Positions 8,385 to 17,784 of a stretch of 64,000 nt of DNA are shown here, piece by piece (position 1 is the stretch's first letter; each line of letters starts with the position of its first letter). Below the pieces are notes generated by a model. That model had not been told where the DNA came from and made no database searches. It was given only the letters and a program-made list of their open reading frames with translations. The stretch lies in the NCBI GenBank assembly GCA_965208065.1, contig OZ242313.1:3720001-3784000 (forward strand), written 5' to 3'. The translations under genes were made by a program, and so were the position numbers. This stretch comes from Bin103 sp002238925 (GTDB lineage: Bacteria > Spirochaetota > Spirochaetia > SZUA-6 > Bin103).

Positions 8385-9833
8385 TCAGGCTTCCTCCGCG
8401 GCCGCTTGCAGGGTGTGCAGCGCACGCGCCAGGCGGGCATGCAGGCGCTGCTCGCCGAGCACGCGCAACGAACCGAACAGGGGCGGCGACACCTTGCTGC
8501 CGGTGGTTGCCATTCGAATGGTCATCATCAGGTCTCCAAACTTCACGCCTTGGGCACGCGCCAACTCGCGCAACCGGTCCTCCAGCGCGTGCTCGCCGGC
8601 CGCGGCGGGGAGTTGCTCCAGCAACGGCGACGCCTGCTGCAATATGGTGGCCGCCGCCGCCGCCGTCAAACGCCGCGGCACCAGCTCCGCCGCCGGCAGG
8701 TCGCGATCGGGGCCCAGGAACGCCGCCCGCGCGGGCGCTTCGTCCAGGACCGAGATGCGTTCGCGCAACAGCTCGGCGAGCGCCGTCTCGGCGGCGCCCT
8801 CGGCCACGTCGATCCCGGCTTCGCGCAGATAGGGGCGCAGCGCGGCGGCAAGGCGTGCCGGCGGCAGCGCGCGAATGTAATGGCCGTTGAACCACTCCAG
8901 CTTCTGGTGATCGAACACCGCCCCGGCGCGGCCCAGGCGGTCGATGCCGAAGCAGCGCTCCAGCTCGGCGAGCGTGAAAAACTCGCGGTCGTCGCCGGCC
9001 GACCAGCCGAGCAGGGCCAGGTAGTTGACCAGCGCCTCCGGCAGGATGCCGCGGCGGCGGAATTCGTACACGGCGGTGGCGCCGTGCCGCTTGCCGAGCT
9101 TCTTGCCGTCCGGCCCGTTCACCGCCGGCAGGTGGGCGTAGCGCGGCGGCTGCCAGCCGCACGCCGCGAAGATGAGCAGGTGCAGCGGTGCCGAAGACAC
9201 CCACTCCTGCGCCCGCAGCACGTGGCTGATCGCCATGTCGTGGTCGTCGGCGATTGCCGCCAGGTGGTAGGTCGGGAAGCCGTCCGATTTGAGCAGCACC
9301 GGGTCGGGGTTGATGTCGCTATTGCGGCGCTCAATGGAGCCGAGCAGCAGGTCGTCGTAGCGCGTGCTGCCCTCCAGCGGCACCCGGAAGCGAATTACCG
9401 GCGCCGCACCGCCTTCCTCGTGCCGGCTGCGCTGCTCCGGAGTGAGGTTGCGGCACCGGCGGTCGTAGCCATTGTGGGTGGCCCGTACCCGTTCCAGCCG
9501 GGCGGCGTCGCAGTAGCAGCGGTAGGCGTGGCCGGACGCGACCAGCCGCTCGGCCACGGCGCGATGGCCGGCCACGCGCTCCGACTGGATGTAGGGCGCG
9601 TACGGGCCGCCGGCCCCGGGCCCTTCGTCCCAGCGCAGCCCGAGCCAACTAAGATTGTCGTAGATATCGGCCAGCGCATCCGGATCGTAGCGGCGCCGGT
9701 CGGTGTCCTCGATGCGCAGGACGAAGGTGCCGCCCGCGGCGCGGGCAGCCAAATACGCGAACAGCGCGGAACGGACGTTGCCGACGTGCAGCCGTCCGGT
9801 CGGTGAAGGAGCGAAGCGAACCCGCGGGGCCAT
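8385..9833 (-). CDS. gltX: Glutamyl-tRNA synthetase
   Basis: Class I synthetase charging tRNA-Glu, possibly also tRNA-Gln; discrimination cannot be judged here. About 482 residues. It starts MAPRVRFAPSPTGRLHVGN (HIGH motif as HVGN) and has GKKLGKRHGA as KMSKS loop. A helical anticodon-binding domain follows. The ATG at 9833 puts the conserved FAPSPTG at residue 6; an in-frame TTG four codons upstream is less likely. Divergently transcribed from bioY across 111 nt. Confidence 0.96.
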   Translation of the reverse strand: MAPRVRFAPSPTGRLHVGNVRSALFAYLAARAAGGTFVLRIEDTDRRRYDPDALADIYDNLSWLGLRWDEGPGAGGPYAPYIQSERVAGHRAVAERLVASGHAYRCYCDAARLERVRATHNGYDRRCRNLTPEQRSRHEEGGAAPVIRFRVPLEGSTRYDDLLLGSIERRNSDINPDPVLLKSDGFPTYHLAAIADDHDMAISHVLRAQEWVSSAPLHLLIFAACGWQPPRYAHLPAVNGPDGKKLGKRHGATAVYEFRRRGILPEALVNYLALLGWSAGDDREFFTLAELERCFGIDRLGRAGAVFDHQKLEWFNGHYIRALPPARLAAALRPYLREAGIDVAEGAAETALAELLRERISVLDEAPARAAFLGPDRDLPAAELVPRRLTAAAAATILQQASPLLEQLPAAAGEHALEDRLRELARAQGVKFGDLMMTIRMATTGSKVSPPLFGSLRVLGEQRLHARLARALHTLQAAAEEA

Positions 9834-9906
9834 ATTGGCCGCCAAAGGTAGCCGCCCGTCCGGCGCCGGTCAACGGCTCCCGGTGCGTCGCGGTGCCGCG
9901 GCGGCC

Positions 9907-9936
9907 TTGTTCGGCGGGCGCCGTGATTGCTAAGAT
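9907..9936 (+). promoter_or_regulatory. Candidate bioY promoter (extended -10)
   Basis: TTGTTC (9907-9912), 18 nt, then TAAGAT (9931-9936) preceded by TGC as an extended -10. The -10 ends only 8 nt before the bioY ATG, so the transcript would be nearly leaderless unless the AGGG between them serves for ribosome binding. No BirA-type operator is evident. Confidence 0.35.
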
Positions 9937-9944
9937 AGGGACCC

Positions 9945-10538
9945 ATGCTGGAAGTATCCCCGACCAAGTACGGCCATGGCGCGGCCGCTCTGCCGGCCGG
10001 CACCCGGGTCATCGCCGACATCGCGGCCGTGCTCGGCGGATCGCTGTTGATCGCGCTGTGCGCCCAGTTACGCATTCCGCTGCCCTTTACGCCGGTTCCC
10101 ATCACCGGCCAGACCTTCGCCGTGCTGCTGCTGCCGGCGCTGCTCGGCGGGTGGCGCGGCCCCGCCGCGGTGGCGGCCTACCTGCTGCAGGGCGCACTCG
10201 GGCTGCCGTTTTTCGCCGGCGGCACCGCCGGCTGGGCGATGCTGGCCGGGCCCACCGGCGGCTACCTGGTGGGCTTCTTCGCCGCCGCCGCGCTGATACC
10301 GCTCATACTCGGACGCGGCGCGGCCAGCCCGGCACGCATCGTCGCCGCCCTGCTGGCCGGCAACGTGGCAATCTATCTGTTTGGCGTGCCGTGGCTGGAC
10401 CGGTTTGTGGACGGACAACTGGTCACCGCGATCGAACTCGGGCTGACCCCGTTTCTGATCGGCGACGCCATCAAGCTGCTGGCCGCGTCCGCGCTGGCGG
10501 TGGCGGCCGGCAGCACCCAGCGCTTGCCGCAGCGCTGA
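9945..10538 (+). CDS. bioY: BioY-family biotin transporter S component
   Basis: Membrane protein that binds and imports biotin, alone or with ECF energy-coupling subunits. 197 residues with about six hydrophobic segments. It carries the BioY signatures PLPFTPVPITGQTFAVLL (about 46-63) and GPTGGYLVGF (about 103-112). No biotin-synthesis or BirA gene is nearby, which fits a scavenging role. pgeF follows after 23 nt. Confidence 0.93.
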   Translation: MLEVSPTKYGHGAAALPAGTRVIADIAAVLGGSLLIALCAQLRIPLPFTPVPITGQTFAVLLLPALLGGWRGPAAVAAYLLQGALGLPFFAGGTAGWAMLAGPTGGYLVGFFAAAALIPLILGRGAASPARIVAALLAGNVAIYLFGVPWLDRFVDGQLVTAIELGLTPFLIGDAIKLLAASALAVAAGSTQRLPQR

Positions 10539-10561
10539 CCGGCACCGACCGCCAGCCGTCA

Positions 10562-11362
10562 ATGCAGGCCGTGACCATGCGTCCGCTTGGCGGCGCCGCC
10601 ATGGCGCTGCCGGTAACCGCACACCGCACCGCCATTATCTCGTTGCGGGCGGCGGGCGACATGCGCCGGCCGGCGCCGCTGCGCCGCCTGCTCGGAGCGT
10701 CCGGACTGGCCCCCTCGCAAGTGTGCCGCGTGGCACAGACCCACTCGCAGCGCGTGGTTGCCGAGCACGCGTGCCGGCGCCTGGCGCCGCCCGGACGGCA
10801 CGCCCGACCGTCGCTCGGCGAACGCTGGGCCACCCACACCGCGGACGGGCTGGCAGCGGGGCCGGACAGCGCGGCAGCCGGTGTGGCGCTGATGGTCACG
10901 GCCGCCGACTGCGTGCCGATTCTGATCGCGGCGCCCGGCGGCGCCTACGCCCTGTTGCACTCCGGCTGGCGCGGCACCGGCATCGCGGCGGCCGCGGTGC
11001 GCCATCTGCGGGAACGGTACGGCGCCGATCCGGCCTCGCTCACGGTGGTGCTCGGCCCCGCCATCGGTCCGTGCTGCTACACGGTCGACGAGGAGCGCTA
11101 CCGGCTGTTCCGCGACCGCTACGGCAGCGGCGCCGTGCGCACCGGCGCGGCGCAGGCGCGCTTTCTTGACCTGCACGCGGCCAACGCCGTGCTACTGCGC
11201 CGCCTCGGGGTGCGCGACATTAGCGCCGTTCCCACCTGCACCTCGTGCGACTCCCGGCTGCACTCGTCGCGGCGCGACCGCGGCGGCCTCATGTGCGCGC
11301 TGATGGCGGTGCTGTTGCTGCCGTACGCGCCGCGCGGCGCCGCGGCCCGCACCGCCCCGTAG
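10562..11362 (+). CDS. pgeF: Laccase-domain protein, PgeF/YfiH family
   Basis: Family of small metal-binding enzymes; E. coli PgeF (YfiH) edits UDP-MurNAc by removing wrongly added L-Ser, and homologues show purine-nucleoside activity. About 266 residues. The zinc-site motifs are present: His in QTHSQRV, Cys in TAADCVPI and His in LHSGWRGT, with the conserved GPCCY downstream. The family's C-terminal CTSCDSRLHSSRRD is also present. The start is uncertain: ATG at 10562 is used; an ATG five codons on (10577) is possible. It sits between bioY and the first EF-G gene. Confidence 0.88.
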   Translation: MQAVTMRPLGGAAMALPVTAHRTAIISLRAAGDMRRPAPLRRLLGASGLAPSQVCRVAQTHSQRVVAEHACRRLAPPGRHARPSLGERWATHTADGLAAGPDSAAAGVALMVTAADCVPILIAAPGGAYALLHSGWRGTGIAAAAVRHLRERYGADPASLTVVLGPAIGPCCYTVDEERYRLFRDRYGSGAVRTGAAQARFLDLHAANAVLLRRLGVRDISAVPTCTSCDSRLHSSRRDRGGLMCALMAVLLLPYAPRGAAARTAP

Positions 11363-11403
11363 CGAAGGAATACGCGAGCCGCTATAGTCACCGGCGGTCC
11401 GCC

Positions 11404-13431
11404 ATGGCGCAGGAAATTCGCAACATCGGCATCATCGCCCACATCGACGCCGGCAAAACCACCACCACGGAACGGATCCTGTTCTACACCGGCATCAGCC
11501 ACCGCATGGGCGAGGTGGACGACGGCGAAGCCACCATGGACTGGATGAGCCAGGAACAGGAGCGCGGCATCACCATTACCGCCGCCGCCACCACCTGCTA
11601 CTGGCGCGGCCATCAGATCAACATCATCGACACCCCCGGCCACGTCGATTTCACGGCCGAAGTGGAGCGCGCCCTGCGCGTCCTGGACGGCGCCATCGGC
11701 GTATTCTCCGCTGTCGAGGGGGTGGAACCGCAGTCCGAGCAGGTGTGGCGGCAGAGCGACCACCACCGGGTTCCGAGAGTCGCATTCATCAACAAGCTCG
11801 ACCGGACCGGCGCCCGCTTCCGGGAGGTGGTGGCCGAGATGAGCGAGCGCCTGGGCGGACTGCCGGTGCCGGTGCAAATTCCGTTCGGTACCGAGTCCGG
11901 GTTTACCGGCATCGCCGACCTGATCGAAGGCGTCGGGCTGCGCTTCGGCGGCGCCCGCGGCGAGCGGATCGAGCGGGTCGCGATTCCGGACGCGCTGCGC
12001 AACGAGGTCGACGCGGCGCGCGAGCGCCTGATCGACGAGTTGGCCACCGAGTCGGACGACATCACCGCCCGCTACCTGGAAGGCGAGCCGATTCCCGCCG
12101 AGCTGCTGCGCAGCGAAATCCGCCGCCGTACCATGGCCGGAGACCTGTTCCCGGTACTGTGCGGCGCCGCGCTGCGCAACACCGGGGTGCAGCCGCTGCT
12201 CGATGCCATCGTCGACTACCTGCCCGCCCCCGGCGAGGTCGCCCCGCCGGCCGCGGTCGACCGGGCCGGCAACACGGTCGAGCTGCCGCGCGGCGGGCAG
12301 GCCGCTCCGATCGCCCTGGTGTTCAAGCTGCGCCACGACCGCGAGGCGGGCGTGCTGAGCTACCTGCGCGCCTATACCGGCGCCATTCGCTCCGGCGCCA
12401 CGGTGCACAACGTGGGCCGCGGCGGCCGCGAACGCATCGGACGGCTGCTGCGCATGCATGCCAACCGGTCACAACCGTTGACCGAGCTGACTGCCGGCGA
12501 CATCGCCGTGGCGGTCGGGCTCAAGCAGGTGCAGACCGGCGACACCGTGGGCGGCCCGGGCGCAAAGCTGCTCCTGGAGCGGATGAGCTTCCCGGAGCCG
12601 GTCATCTCGGCGGCGGTCGAGCCGCACACCGCCGCCGACGCCGCCCGGCTGCGCGGCGCGCTCGACATCGTGGCGCGCGAGGACCCCACGTTCCTGGTCC
12701 GCGAGAGCGACGAAACCGGTCAGCTGCTGATTTCCGGGATGGGCGAGCTGCATCTCGACGTGGTGATCCGCCGCATCGCGGAAGAGTTCCGCGTACCGGC
12801 GCGGATCGGGCAACCGCAGGTCGCGTACCGGGAATCGATTACCGCCGGCGCGCGTCACCACCAGCGCTACCAGCGCACCATCGGTGGCGCCGTGCACTGC
12901 GCCGGGGTAACACTGCACGTGGCGCCGCAGGCGCGCGGCAGCGGCAACGCCGTAACCAGCAAGCTGGCCGCGGACCACCTGCCGGCGGAAGTGGCGGCGG
13001 CACTGCTGGACACCGTCCGCAACGCCATGAACTCCGGCGTCCTTTACGGCTACCCCACCATCGATATCGCCGCCACCGTCGAGGACGTCGCCTACGACCC
13101 CGCCACCGCATCGCCCGCCGCGTTCGAGACGGCCGGCGCCCTGGCCTTCTACGAAGCGTGCCGGAAGGGCGGGCCCGCGCTGCTGGAACCGGTCATGGAG
13201 GTGGAAGTGTTCGCGCCGCGCGAGTCGCTCGGCGAGGTAATCGGCAACCTGGGCGCGCGCGGCGCCACCGTAGCCGCGGTCGAATCGCGGCCAGCCGGCG
13301 AGCAGGTAAAGGCGTACGCGCCGCTGGCAAAGCTGTTCGGCTACTCGACCACGCTGCGCAGCCTGACCCAGGGCCGCGGCGTATTCACCATGGCCTTCAC
13401 CCACTTCGCACCGCGCGACGAGCCGGCCTGA
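11404..13431 (+). CDS. Elongation factor G-like GTPase (first of two)
   Basis: Ribosomal translocase/recycling-family GTPase of 675 residues (EF-G is about 690). P-loop AHIDAGKTT at 12-20, switch I QEQERGITIT, DTPGHVDF near 77, NKLD near 130; these are close to canonical EF-G. Domains II, III (LISGMGELHLD), IV and V follow. In domain IV the usual HKKQxGGxGQ loop is replaced by HHQRYQRTIGGAVHCAG, so the tip that enters the decoding site is degenerate. Spirochaetes carry a specialised pair (spdEFG1/spdEFG2), one for translocation and one for ribosome recycling; this copy may be the recycling form. That is inference, so I give no symbol. There is no Shine-Dalgarno; TATAGT lies at 11383-11388, 15 nt before the ATG. 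Confidence 0.9.
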   Translation: MAQEIRNIGIIAHIDAGKTTTTERILFYTGISHRMGEVDDGEATMDWMSQEQERGITITAAATTCYWRGHQINIIDTPGHVDFTAEVERALRVLDGAIGVFSAVEGVEPQSEQVWRQSDHHRVPRVAFINKLDRTGARFREVVAEMSERLGGLPVPVQIPFGTESGFTGIADLIEGVGLRFGGARGERIERVAIPDALRNEVDAARERLIDELATESDDITARYLEGEPIPAELLRSEIRRRTMAGDLFPVLCGAALRNTGVQPLLDAIVDYLPAPGEVAPPAAVDRAGNTVELPRGGQAAPIALVFKLRHDREAGVLSYLRAYTGAIRSGATVHNVGRGGRERIGRLLRMHANRSQPLTELTAGDIAVAVGLKQVQTGDTVGGPGAKLLLERMSFPEPVISAAVEPHTAADAARLRGALDIVAREDPTFLVRESDETGQLLISGMGELHLDVVIRRIAEEFRVPARIGQPQVAYRESITAGARHHQRYQRTIGGAVHCAGVTLHVAPQARGSGNAVTSKLAADHLPAEVAAALLDTVRNAMNSGVLYGYPTIDIAATVEDVAYDPATASPAAFETAGALAFYEACRKGGPALLEPVMEVEVFAPRESLGEVIGNLGARGATVAAVESRPAGEQVKAYAPLAKLFGYSTTLRSLTQGRGVFTMAFTHFAPRDEPA

Positions 13432-13473
13432 CCGGCGCCGCGGCCGGTCCGCGGCGTCCGCGGCGCAAACCGT

Positions 13474-13502
13474 TTGACAAGGCACCGGCGCAACCCTACG
13501 AT
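13474..13502 (+). promoter_or_regulatory. Promoter of the second EF-G-like gene
   Basis: Perfect -35 TTGACA (13474-13479), 17-nt spacer, -10 TACGAT (13497-13502). It lies in the 168-nt gap between the two EF-G genes and would give a leader of about 90 nt ending in a strong GAGGAG Shine-Dalgarno. The second gene is therefore probably expressed on its own. Confidence 0.75.
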
Positions 13503-13599
13503 CCGACTCGGTCCTTCCCGAGCGCTCGGCGCGTGTATCTGACCGTTCCCGCAGGAGCGCTGGCAGACACGAGGGCGGCCACACAAGAGGAGACGTTCC

Positions 13600-15651
13600 A
13601 TGAGCACGGCAACTTCCGAAATTCGCGCAACTTCTGATATTCGCAACGTAGCGGTAATCGGTCACGGCGGTACCGGCAAGACTTCCCTGGTCGAGCAGGC
13701 GTTGGTGCGCGGCAAGGTGGTGCCCAAGTTCGCCCCGGTGGACGGCGGCAAGTCGGTAAGCGACCACTCGCCCGAGGAGATCGCGCGCGGCATCTCGGTA
13801 CACACCGGCGCGGCGCACCTGCCGTGGAACGGCGCCAAGATCAACCTCCTCGACACGCCGGGATCCGCCGACTTCATCGGCGAGGTGGTGGCCGCCCTGC
13901 ACGTCAGCGACGTCGCGGTCATGGTGGTGGGCGCGGACGTCGGCGTGCAGATCGAAACCGCCAAGCTGTGGCGCCGCCTGCAGGCGGCCGGCAAGCCGTG
14001 CATCGTGTTCGTCAACCAGATGGACAAGGAACACGCCAACTTCGCCACCGTCCTGGCCGACCTGCGCGAAAAGCTGTCCGGCAGCTTCGTTCCGGTGGTG
14101 GTGCCGATCGGCGACGGCGCCGGCTTCTCCGGCGTCGTGGACCTGCTGAGCGGCAAGGCCCTCACCCACATGGGCGGCCAGGAGTCCCCGGGCACGGTTC
14201 CCGACGACCTCGCAGACACTATCGAGGAGTACCGCCAGAGCGTGATCGAGGGCGCGGCCGAGGGCAGCGACGAGCTGATGGAGAAGTACCTCGAAGAGGA
14301 GTCGTTGAGCGACGACGAGGTGCGCACCGGGCTCGCCACCTCGCTGCACGGCAACCTGGTGGTGCCGGTGGTGGCCGGATCGGCAACTCTGAACTCCGGC
14401 GTGGCGAGCCTGCTCGACGCACTGGCGGCGGCGGCGCCGTCGCCGGCCGGCGGCGTGGATACGGACGGTGCCCCGTCGGCGTTCGTGTTCAAGACCAGCC
14501 TCGACCAGTACTCGGGCAAGCTGTCCTGGATCAAGGTGATGACCGGCGAGATTACGCCCGACACCGAGCTGACGGTTACCCGCGACGGCCGCAAGGAACG
14601 CATCACCAAGCTGTTTACCCTGTGCGGGTCGCAACTGATCGACAGCCGCGGCCTCGCCGCCGGTGACCTGGGCGTCCTCACCAAGCTGACCAGCGCCGCG
14701 ACCGGCGACACCCTCTCCCAACAGTCCGACCTGGCCTATCCGCCGCTCGACCTGCCGCAGCCGGTGCACGCGGTCACCTTGGCGGCGCAGTCCAAGAAGG
14801 ACGAGGACAAGCTCGGACAGTTCCTGTCACGGTCGGCGGAGGAGGATCCTACCTTCAAGGTGCGCTACAACGGCGAGACCCGCGAAACCGTGGTGTCGGC
14901 AATGGGCGAGTTGCAACTCTCCATCGCCCTGGAACGGCTCAAGACCACCGCCAAGGTGGAGGTGGAGACCAACGTTCCGCGGGTGGCGTATCGCGAAACC
15001 ATTACCAGGTCGGCCGCCGCCGAGTACCAGCACAAGAAGCAGACCGGCGGTCATGGCCAGTACGCAAAGGTGGAGATCACGATCAAGCCGCTGCCGCGCG
15101 GCGAGCAGTTCTCGTTTGTGAACCAGACCGTCGGCGGAGCCATCTCCAAGGGATATATCCCGGGCGTCGAGAAGGGCCTGCGCGAGGGCATGGCCGGCGG
15201 CGTGTTGGCCGGCTTCCCGGTGGTCGACGTCGAGATCGCGCTGGTGGACGGCAAGGAGCACTCGGTCGACTCCTCCGAACTGGCGTTTTCGCTGGCGGCC
15301 CGGGGTGCGCTGCGCAGTGCGATCGACCAGGCCAGGCCGGCTCTGCTGGAACCGGTCGCCAACCTTACCGTGTTTGTGGAGGAAGGCTACCTCGGTGACG
15401 TGCTGTCCGACCTGAGCAGCCGGCGCGGGCGCATTCAGGGCCAGGAACCGATCGACGGAGGCATGCTGGAGGTGAAGGCGCTCGTACCACAGGCGGAGTT
15501 GCTCCGCTACGCCATCGATCTCAAGTCGATGACCTCCGGCACTGCGTCATTCGAGATGGAGTTCGACCACTACGCTCCGCTTACCGGGCGCCTCGCGGAC
15601 GACATCATCAAGCGGTCGCAGGAGGCGGACACGGTCGGCGCCGGACGCTGA
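13600..15651 (+). CDS. Elongation factor G-like protein, EF-G2 type (second of two)
   Basis: 683-residue paralogue of EF-G with unusual GTPase motifs: P-loop GHGGTGKTS at 21-29 rather than AHIDAGKT, DTPGSADF in place of DTPGHVDF, and NQMD for NKxD. These substitutions are typical of the EF-G2 (Thermus/actinobacterial EF-G-like) group. Unlike the first paralogue it keeps the domain IV loop, read as HKKQTGGHGQYAKVEI, and the domain V GYLGDVLSDLSSRRGRIQG. Its role is not settled for the family. It has its own promoter and Shine-Dalgarno and ends one base from the convergent membrane-protein gene. Confidence 0.9.
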   Translation: MSTATSEIRATSDIRNVAVIGHGGTGKTSLVEQALVRGKVVPKFAPVDGGKSVSDHSPEEIARGISVHTGAAHLPWNGAKINLLDTPGSADFIGEVVAALHVSDVAVMVVGADVGVQIETAKLWRRLQAAGKPCIVFVNQMDKEHANFATVLADLREKLSGSFVPVVVPIGDGAGFSGVVDLLSGKALTHMGGQESPGTVPDDLADTIEEYRQSVIEGAAEGSDELMEKYLEEESLSDDEVRTGLATSLHGNLVVPVVAGSATLNSGVASLLDALAAAAPSPAGGVDTDGAPSAFVFKTSLDQYSGKLSWIKVMTGEITPDTELTVTRDGRKERITKLFTLCGSQLIDSRGLAAGDLGVLTKLTSAATGDTLSQQSDLAYPPLDLPQPVHAVTLAAQSKKDEDKLGQFLSRSAEEDPTFKVRYNGETRETVVSAMGELQLSIALERLKTTAKVEVETNVPRVAYRETITRSAAAEYQHKKQTGGHGQYAKVEITIKPLPRGEQFSFVNQTVGGAISKGYIPGVEKGLREGMAGGVLAGFPVVDVEIALVDGKEHSVDSSELAFSLAARGALRSAIDQARPALLEPVANLTVFVEEGYLGDVLSDLSSRRGRIQGQEPIDGGMLEVKALVPQAELLRYAIDLKSMTSGTASFEMEFDHYAPLTGRLADDIIKRSQEADTVGAGR

Positions 15652-15652
15652 C

Positions 15653-16126
15653 CTACAGGATGAGCGATCCCGGGAACAGGAAGTGCAGCAACGCCACCGC
15701 GATTCCGGCCAGCCCGGCCGGCGTGCGGTAGCCGGCCGCCAGCCGCACCGCTTTCTCGGCCGTGCCATCGGCCACCACCACGTGCGATGAGCCTTCCTTG
15801 GAGGTGTGCACCGGACGTTCCGCGCCACCCTCGGCATCTCCCGCCTCGGCGTTGAGAGCTACCGAAATAAGCACGCCGCCGAGCGCGATTCCGGCCAGCG
15901 CCGGCAGCAGATCGCCAACCACCGCAATCTGCAACTGATCCGCGAGCACGAACAGCTTCAGGACGCCGACTCCGGCGGTGATTGCGCCGATCGTCACCCC
16001 CGACGAACGGCTGCTGAGCTCCGGCAGCAGCGTTCTCATCCAGGGAAGCCGCTGGGCCAGGTAGTCGCCGGCCAGAATCACGCCGGCCAGCATGTTGATC
16101 ACGATCGACAAAAAATAAAACTGCAT
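15653..16126 (-). CDS. Hypothetical four-span membrane protein
   Basis: 157 residues, function unknown. It begins MQFYFLSIVINMLAGVILAG, preceded by AAGGAAA as ribosome-binding site. About four hydrophobic segments are seen: residues 3-22, 47-66, 73-92 and the last 25, which end LLHFLFPGSLIL. A polar stretch rich in Glu, Gly and Ala separates the third and fourth. It lies 46 nt after nnrD and may share its operon. I do not recognise a named family; I suspect a spirochaete-specific membrane protein but cannot show it. Confidence 0.7.
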   Translation of the reverse strand: MQFYFLSIVINMLAGVILAGDYLAQRLPWMRTLLPELSSRSSGVTIGAITAGVGVLKLFVLADQLQIAVVGDLLPALAGIALGGVLISVALNAEAGDAEGGAERPVHTSKEGSSHVVVADGTAEKAVRLAAGYRTPAGLAGIAVALLHFLFPGSLIL

Positions 16127-16172
16127 GATGCGTTTCCTTCTTGTTGACGATACAACGCCGCACACCGCGCGG

Positions 16173-17780
16173 TCAACGCAATCGGTGGTGCCGGCCGCGC
16201 CGGTCAGCACCGCGCGCCGGCCGCGGCCAGGCGGCGCGTCCGACATGCGGCAGCAAATCCTCGGCCACAATCCAGCCGCCGGCGCGGGCCGCCTCGCGGC
16301 CGGCGCACGAGTGCACCAGTACCGCCGCGCGGGCGGCGGCCGCCGCGCCCAGTCCGCGGCTCAGCAGGCCCGCCACCACGCCGGCGAGCACGTCGCCGGA
16401 GCCGCCGGTGGCCAGCGCCGGGTTGCCGGCATCGAGAATGGCCAGCCCGTCCGCGCCCGCCACCCAGCTCACGTGGCCCTTGAGAATTACCACTGCCTGC
16501 CACCGTTCGGCCGCGGCGGCCGCGGCGGCGGCCGGGTCGGCCAGCACCTGCGCGGTCGGCATGCCGAGCAGGCGGCCCATCTCGCCGGGGTGCGGCGTGA
16601 GCACCCAGTGCCCGCCCAGCGGCCGCGGCCGTCCCTCGGCGGCGGCGAGCTGTGCGAGCAGGGTCAGGCCGTCGGCGTCGAGCACACCGGGCAGCGGCGC
16701 CGCCAGCAGCTCGCCGAGCAGGGTGCGGCGCTGCTCGGCGAGCCCCCATCCCGGCCCCACCAGCAGCGCCTGGTGGCGCGCCAGCAGCGCCGCGAGGTCC
16801 GCCCCGCCGGCCACGTCCAACTGCCGGCACATGGTGGAGCGCGCCGCCGGCGCCACCAGCGGGTAGGTGTCGGGATCCGCGTACAAGGTCACCAGGCCGG
16901 CCCCGGCGCGCGCCGCCGCGTTGCTCGCCAGGTGGGCGGCGCCGGTGGTGCCGGGGGCGGCCGCGAACACGGCAACGTGGCCGCGCGTGCCCTTGTGCGC
17001 GTCGAGCGCGGCGTCTGGCAGCAGGCCGGGCAGCAGGTCGCCGGTCAGCAGGTGGCAGCCAATGGCGGGGTCGGCGAGCAGGGCGGGCGGGAAGCCCACC
17101 GCCACCACCAGGATCGCTCCGACGGCGGTGCGCACGGCGGGCAGGTACAGGCAGCGCTTCGGCAGCGCCATCGTGACGGTTGCGGCGGCGCGTACCAACG
17201 GGCCCCCGTCGTAGCCGTCGTGCAGACCGCTCGGCACGTCGATCGCCACTACCCTGCCGGGGGCCGCGTTGATCTGCTCCACCACCGCGGCCGGCGGTCC
17301 GGCCAGCACCCCCCGCAATCCGGTCCCGGCGATGCCGTCGAAGATCCAGGCCGCGCGGCGCAGCACCGCGCGCCCCTCCTCGCCGGCCAGAACGGCAATG
17401 CCCAGCGCACGGCAGGCGGCGAGATTGATCGCCGCCGAGCTGCCGGCGCGCGGTTCGCCGCCGGCCAGCACCACCACCGCGTGCTCGGCCCCGGCCAGGT
17501 GCGCGTGGCGCGCCATCACGAACGCGTCGCCGCCGTTGTTGCCGCGCCCGGCCACAAACGCCAGCGTGCCCGTCACGCCGGTTCCGTGCCACAGGTGGGC
17601 GCGCACGGCGGCGTAGGCGTTGGCGCCGGCGTTCTCCATCAGAACCCCGCCCGGCAACGCCCAGTCGCTCTGCGCGCGGCGGTCGATGCCCGCCATCTGC
17701 GCACCGGTCACCGCCGCCAGCGGACGCAGTCCGCGCCACGCCGCCGCGCCTGCCTCCACGGTCCCGGTCGCGCCGATCAT
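16173..17780 (-). CDS. nnrD: Bifunctional NAD(P)H-hydrate repair enzyme (epimerase + dehydratase)
   Basis: Repairs damaged (hydrated) NADH and NADPH. About 535 residues with both domains. The N-terminal YjeF_N epimerase has GRGNNGGDAFVMARH and the DIPSGL motif (here IDVPSGLHDG). The C-terminal ribokinase-like ADP/ATP-dependent dehydratase has TPHPGEMGRLL and NPALATGGSGDVLAG. The ATG at 17780 lies 5 nt after the preceding lipoprotein stop with GGAG overlapping that stop, so the two are coupled. Confidence 0.93.
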   Translation of the reverse strand: MIGATGTVEAGAAAWRGLRPLAAVTGAQMAGIDRRAQSDWALPGGVLMENAGANAYAAVRAHLWHGTGVTGTLAFVAGRGNNGGDAFVMARHAHLAGAEHAVVVLAGGEPRAGSSAAINLAACRALGIAVLAGEEGRAVLRRAAWIFDGIAGTGLRGVLAGPPAAVVEQINAAPGRVVAIDVPSGLHDGYDGGPLVRAAATVTMALPKRCLYLPAVRTAVGAILVVAVGFPPALLADPAIGCHLLTGDLLPGLLPDAALDAHKGTRGHVAVFAAAPGTTGAAHLASNAAARAGAGLVTLYADPDTYPLVAPAARSTMCRQLDVAGGADLAALLARHQALLVGPGWGLAEQRRTLLGELLAAPLPGVLDADGLTLLAQLAAAEGRPRPLGGHWVLTPHPGEMGRLLGMPTAQVLADPAAAAAAAAERWQAVVILKGHVSWVAGADGLAILDAGNPALATGGSGDVLAGVVAGLLSRGLGAAAAARAAVLVHSCAGREAARAGGWIVAEDLLPHVGRAAWPRPARGADRRGRHHRLR

Positions 17781-17784
17781 CCTC

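Noticed and set aside
11745..13637. Overlapping plus-strand frame within the first EF-G gene
   Set aside because: Arg/Gly/Ala-rich out-of-frame translation with no recognisable domain.
12469..14769. Long minus-strand open frame across both EF-G genes
   Set aside because: Spans two real plus-strand genes and the promoter between them; composition is antisense-like.
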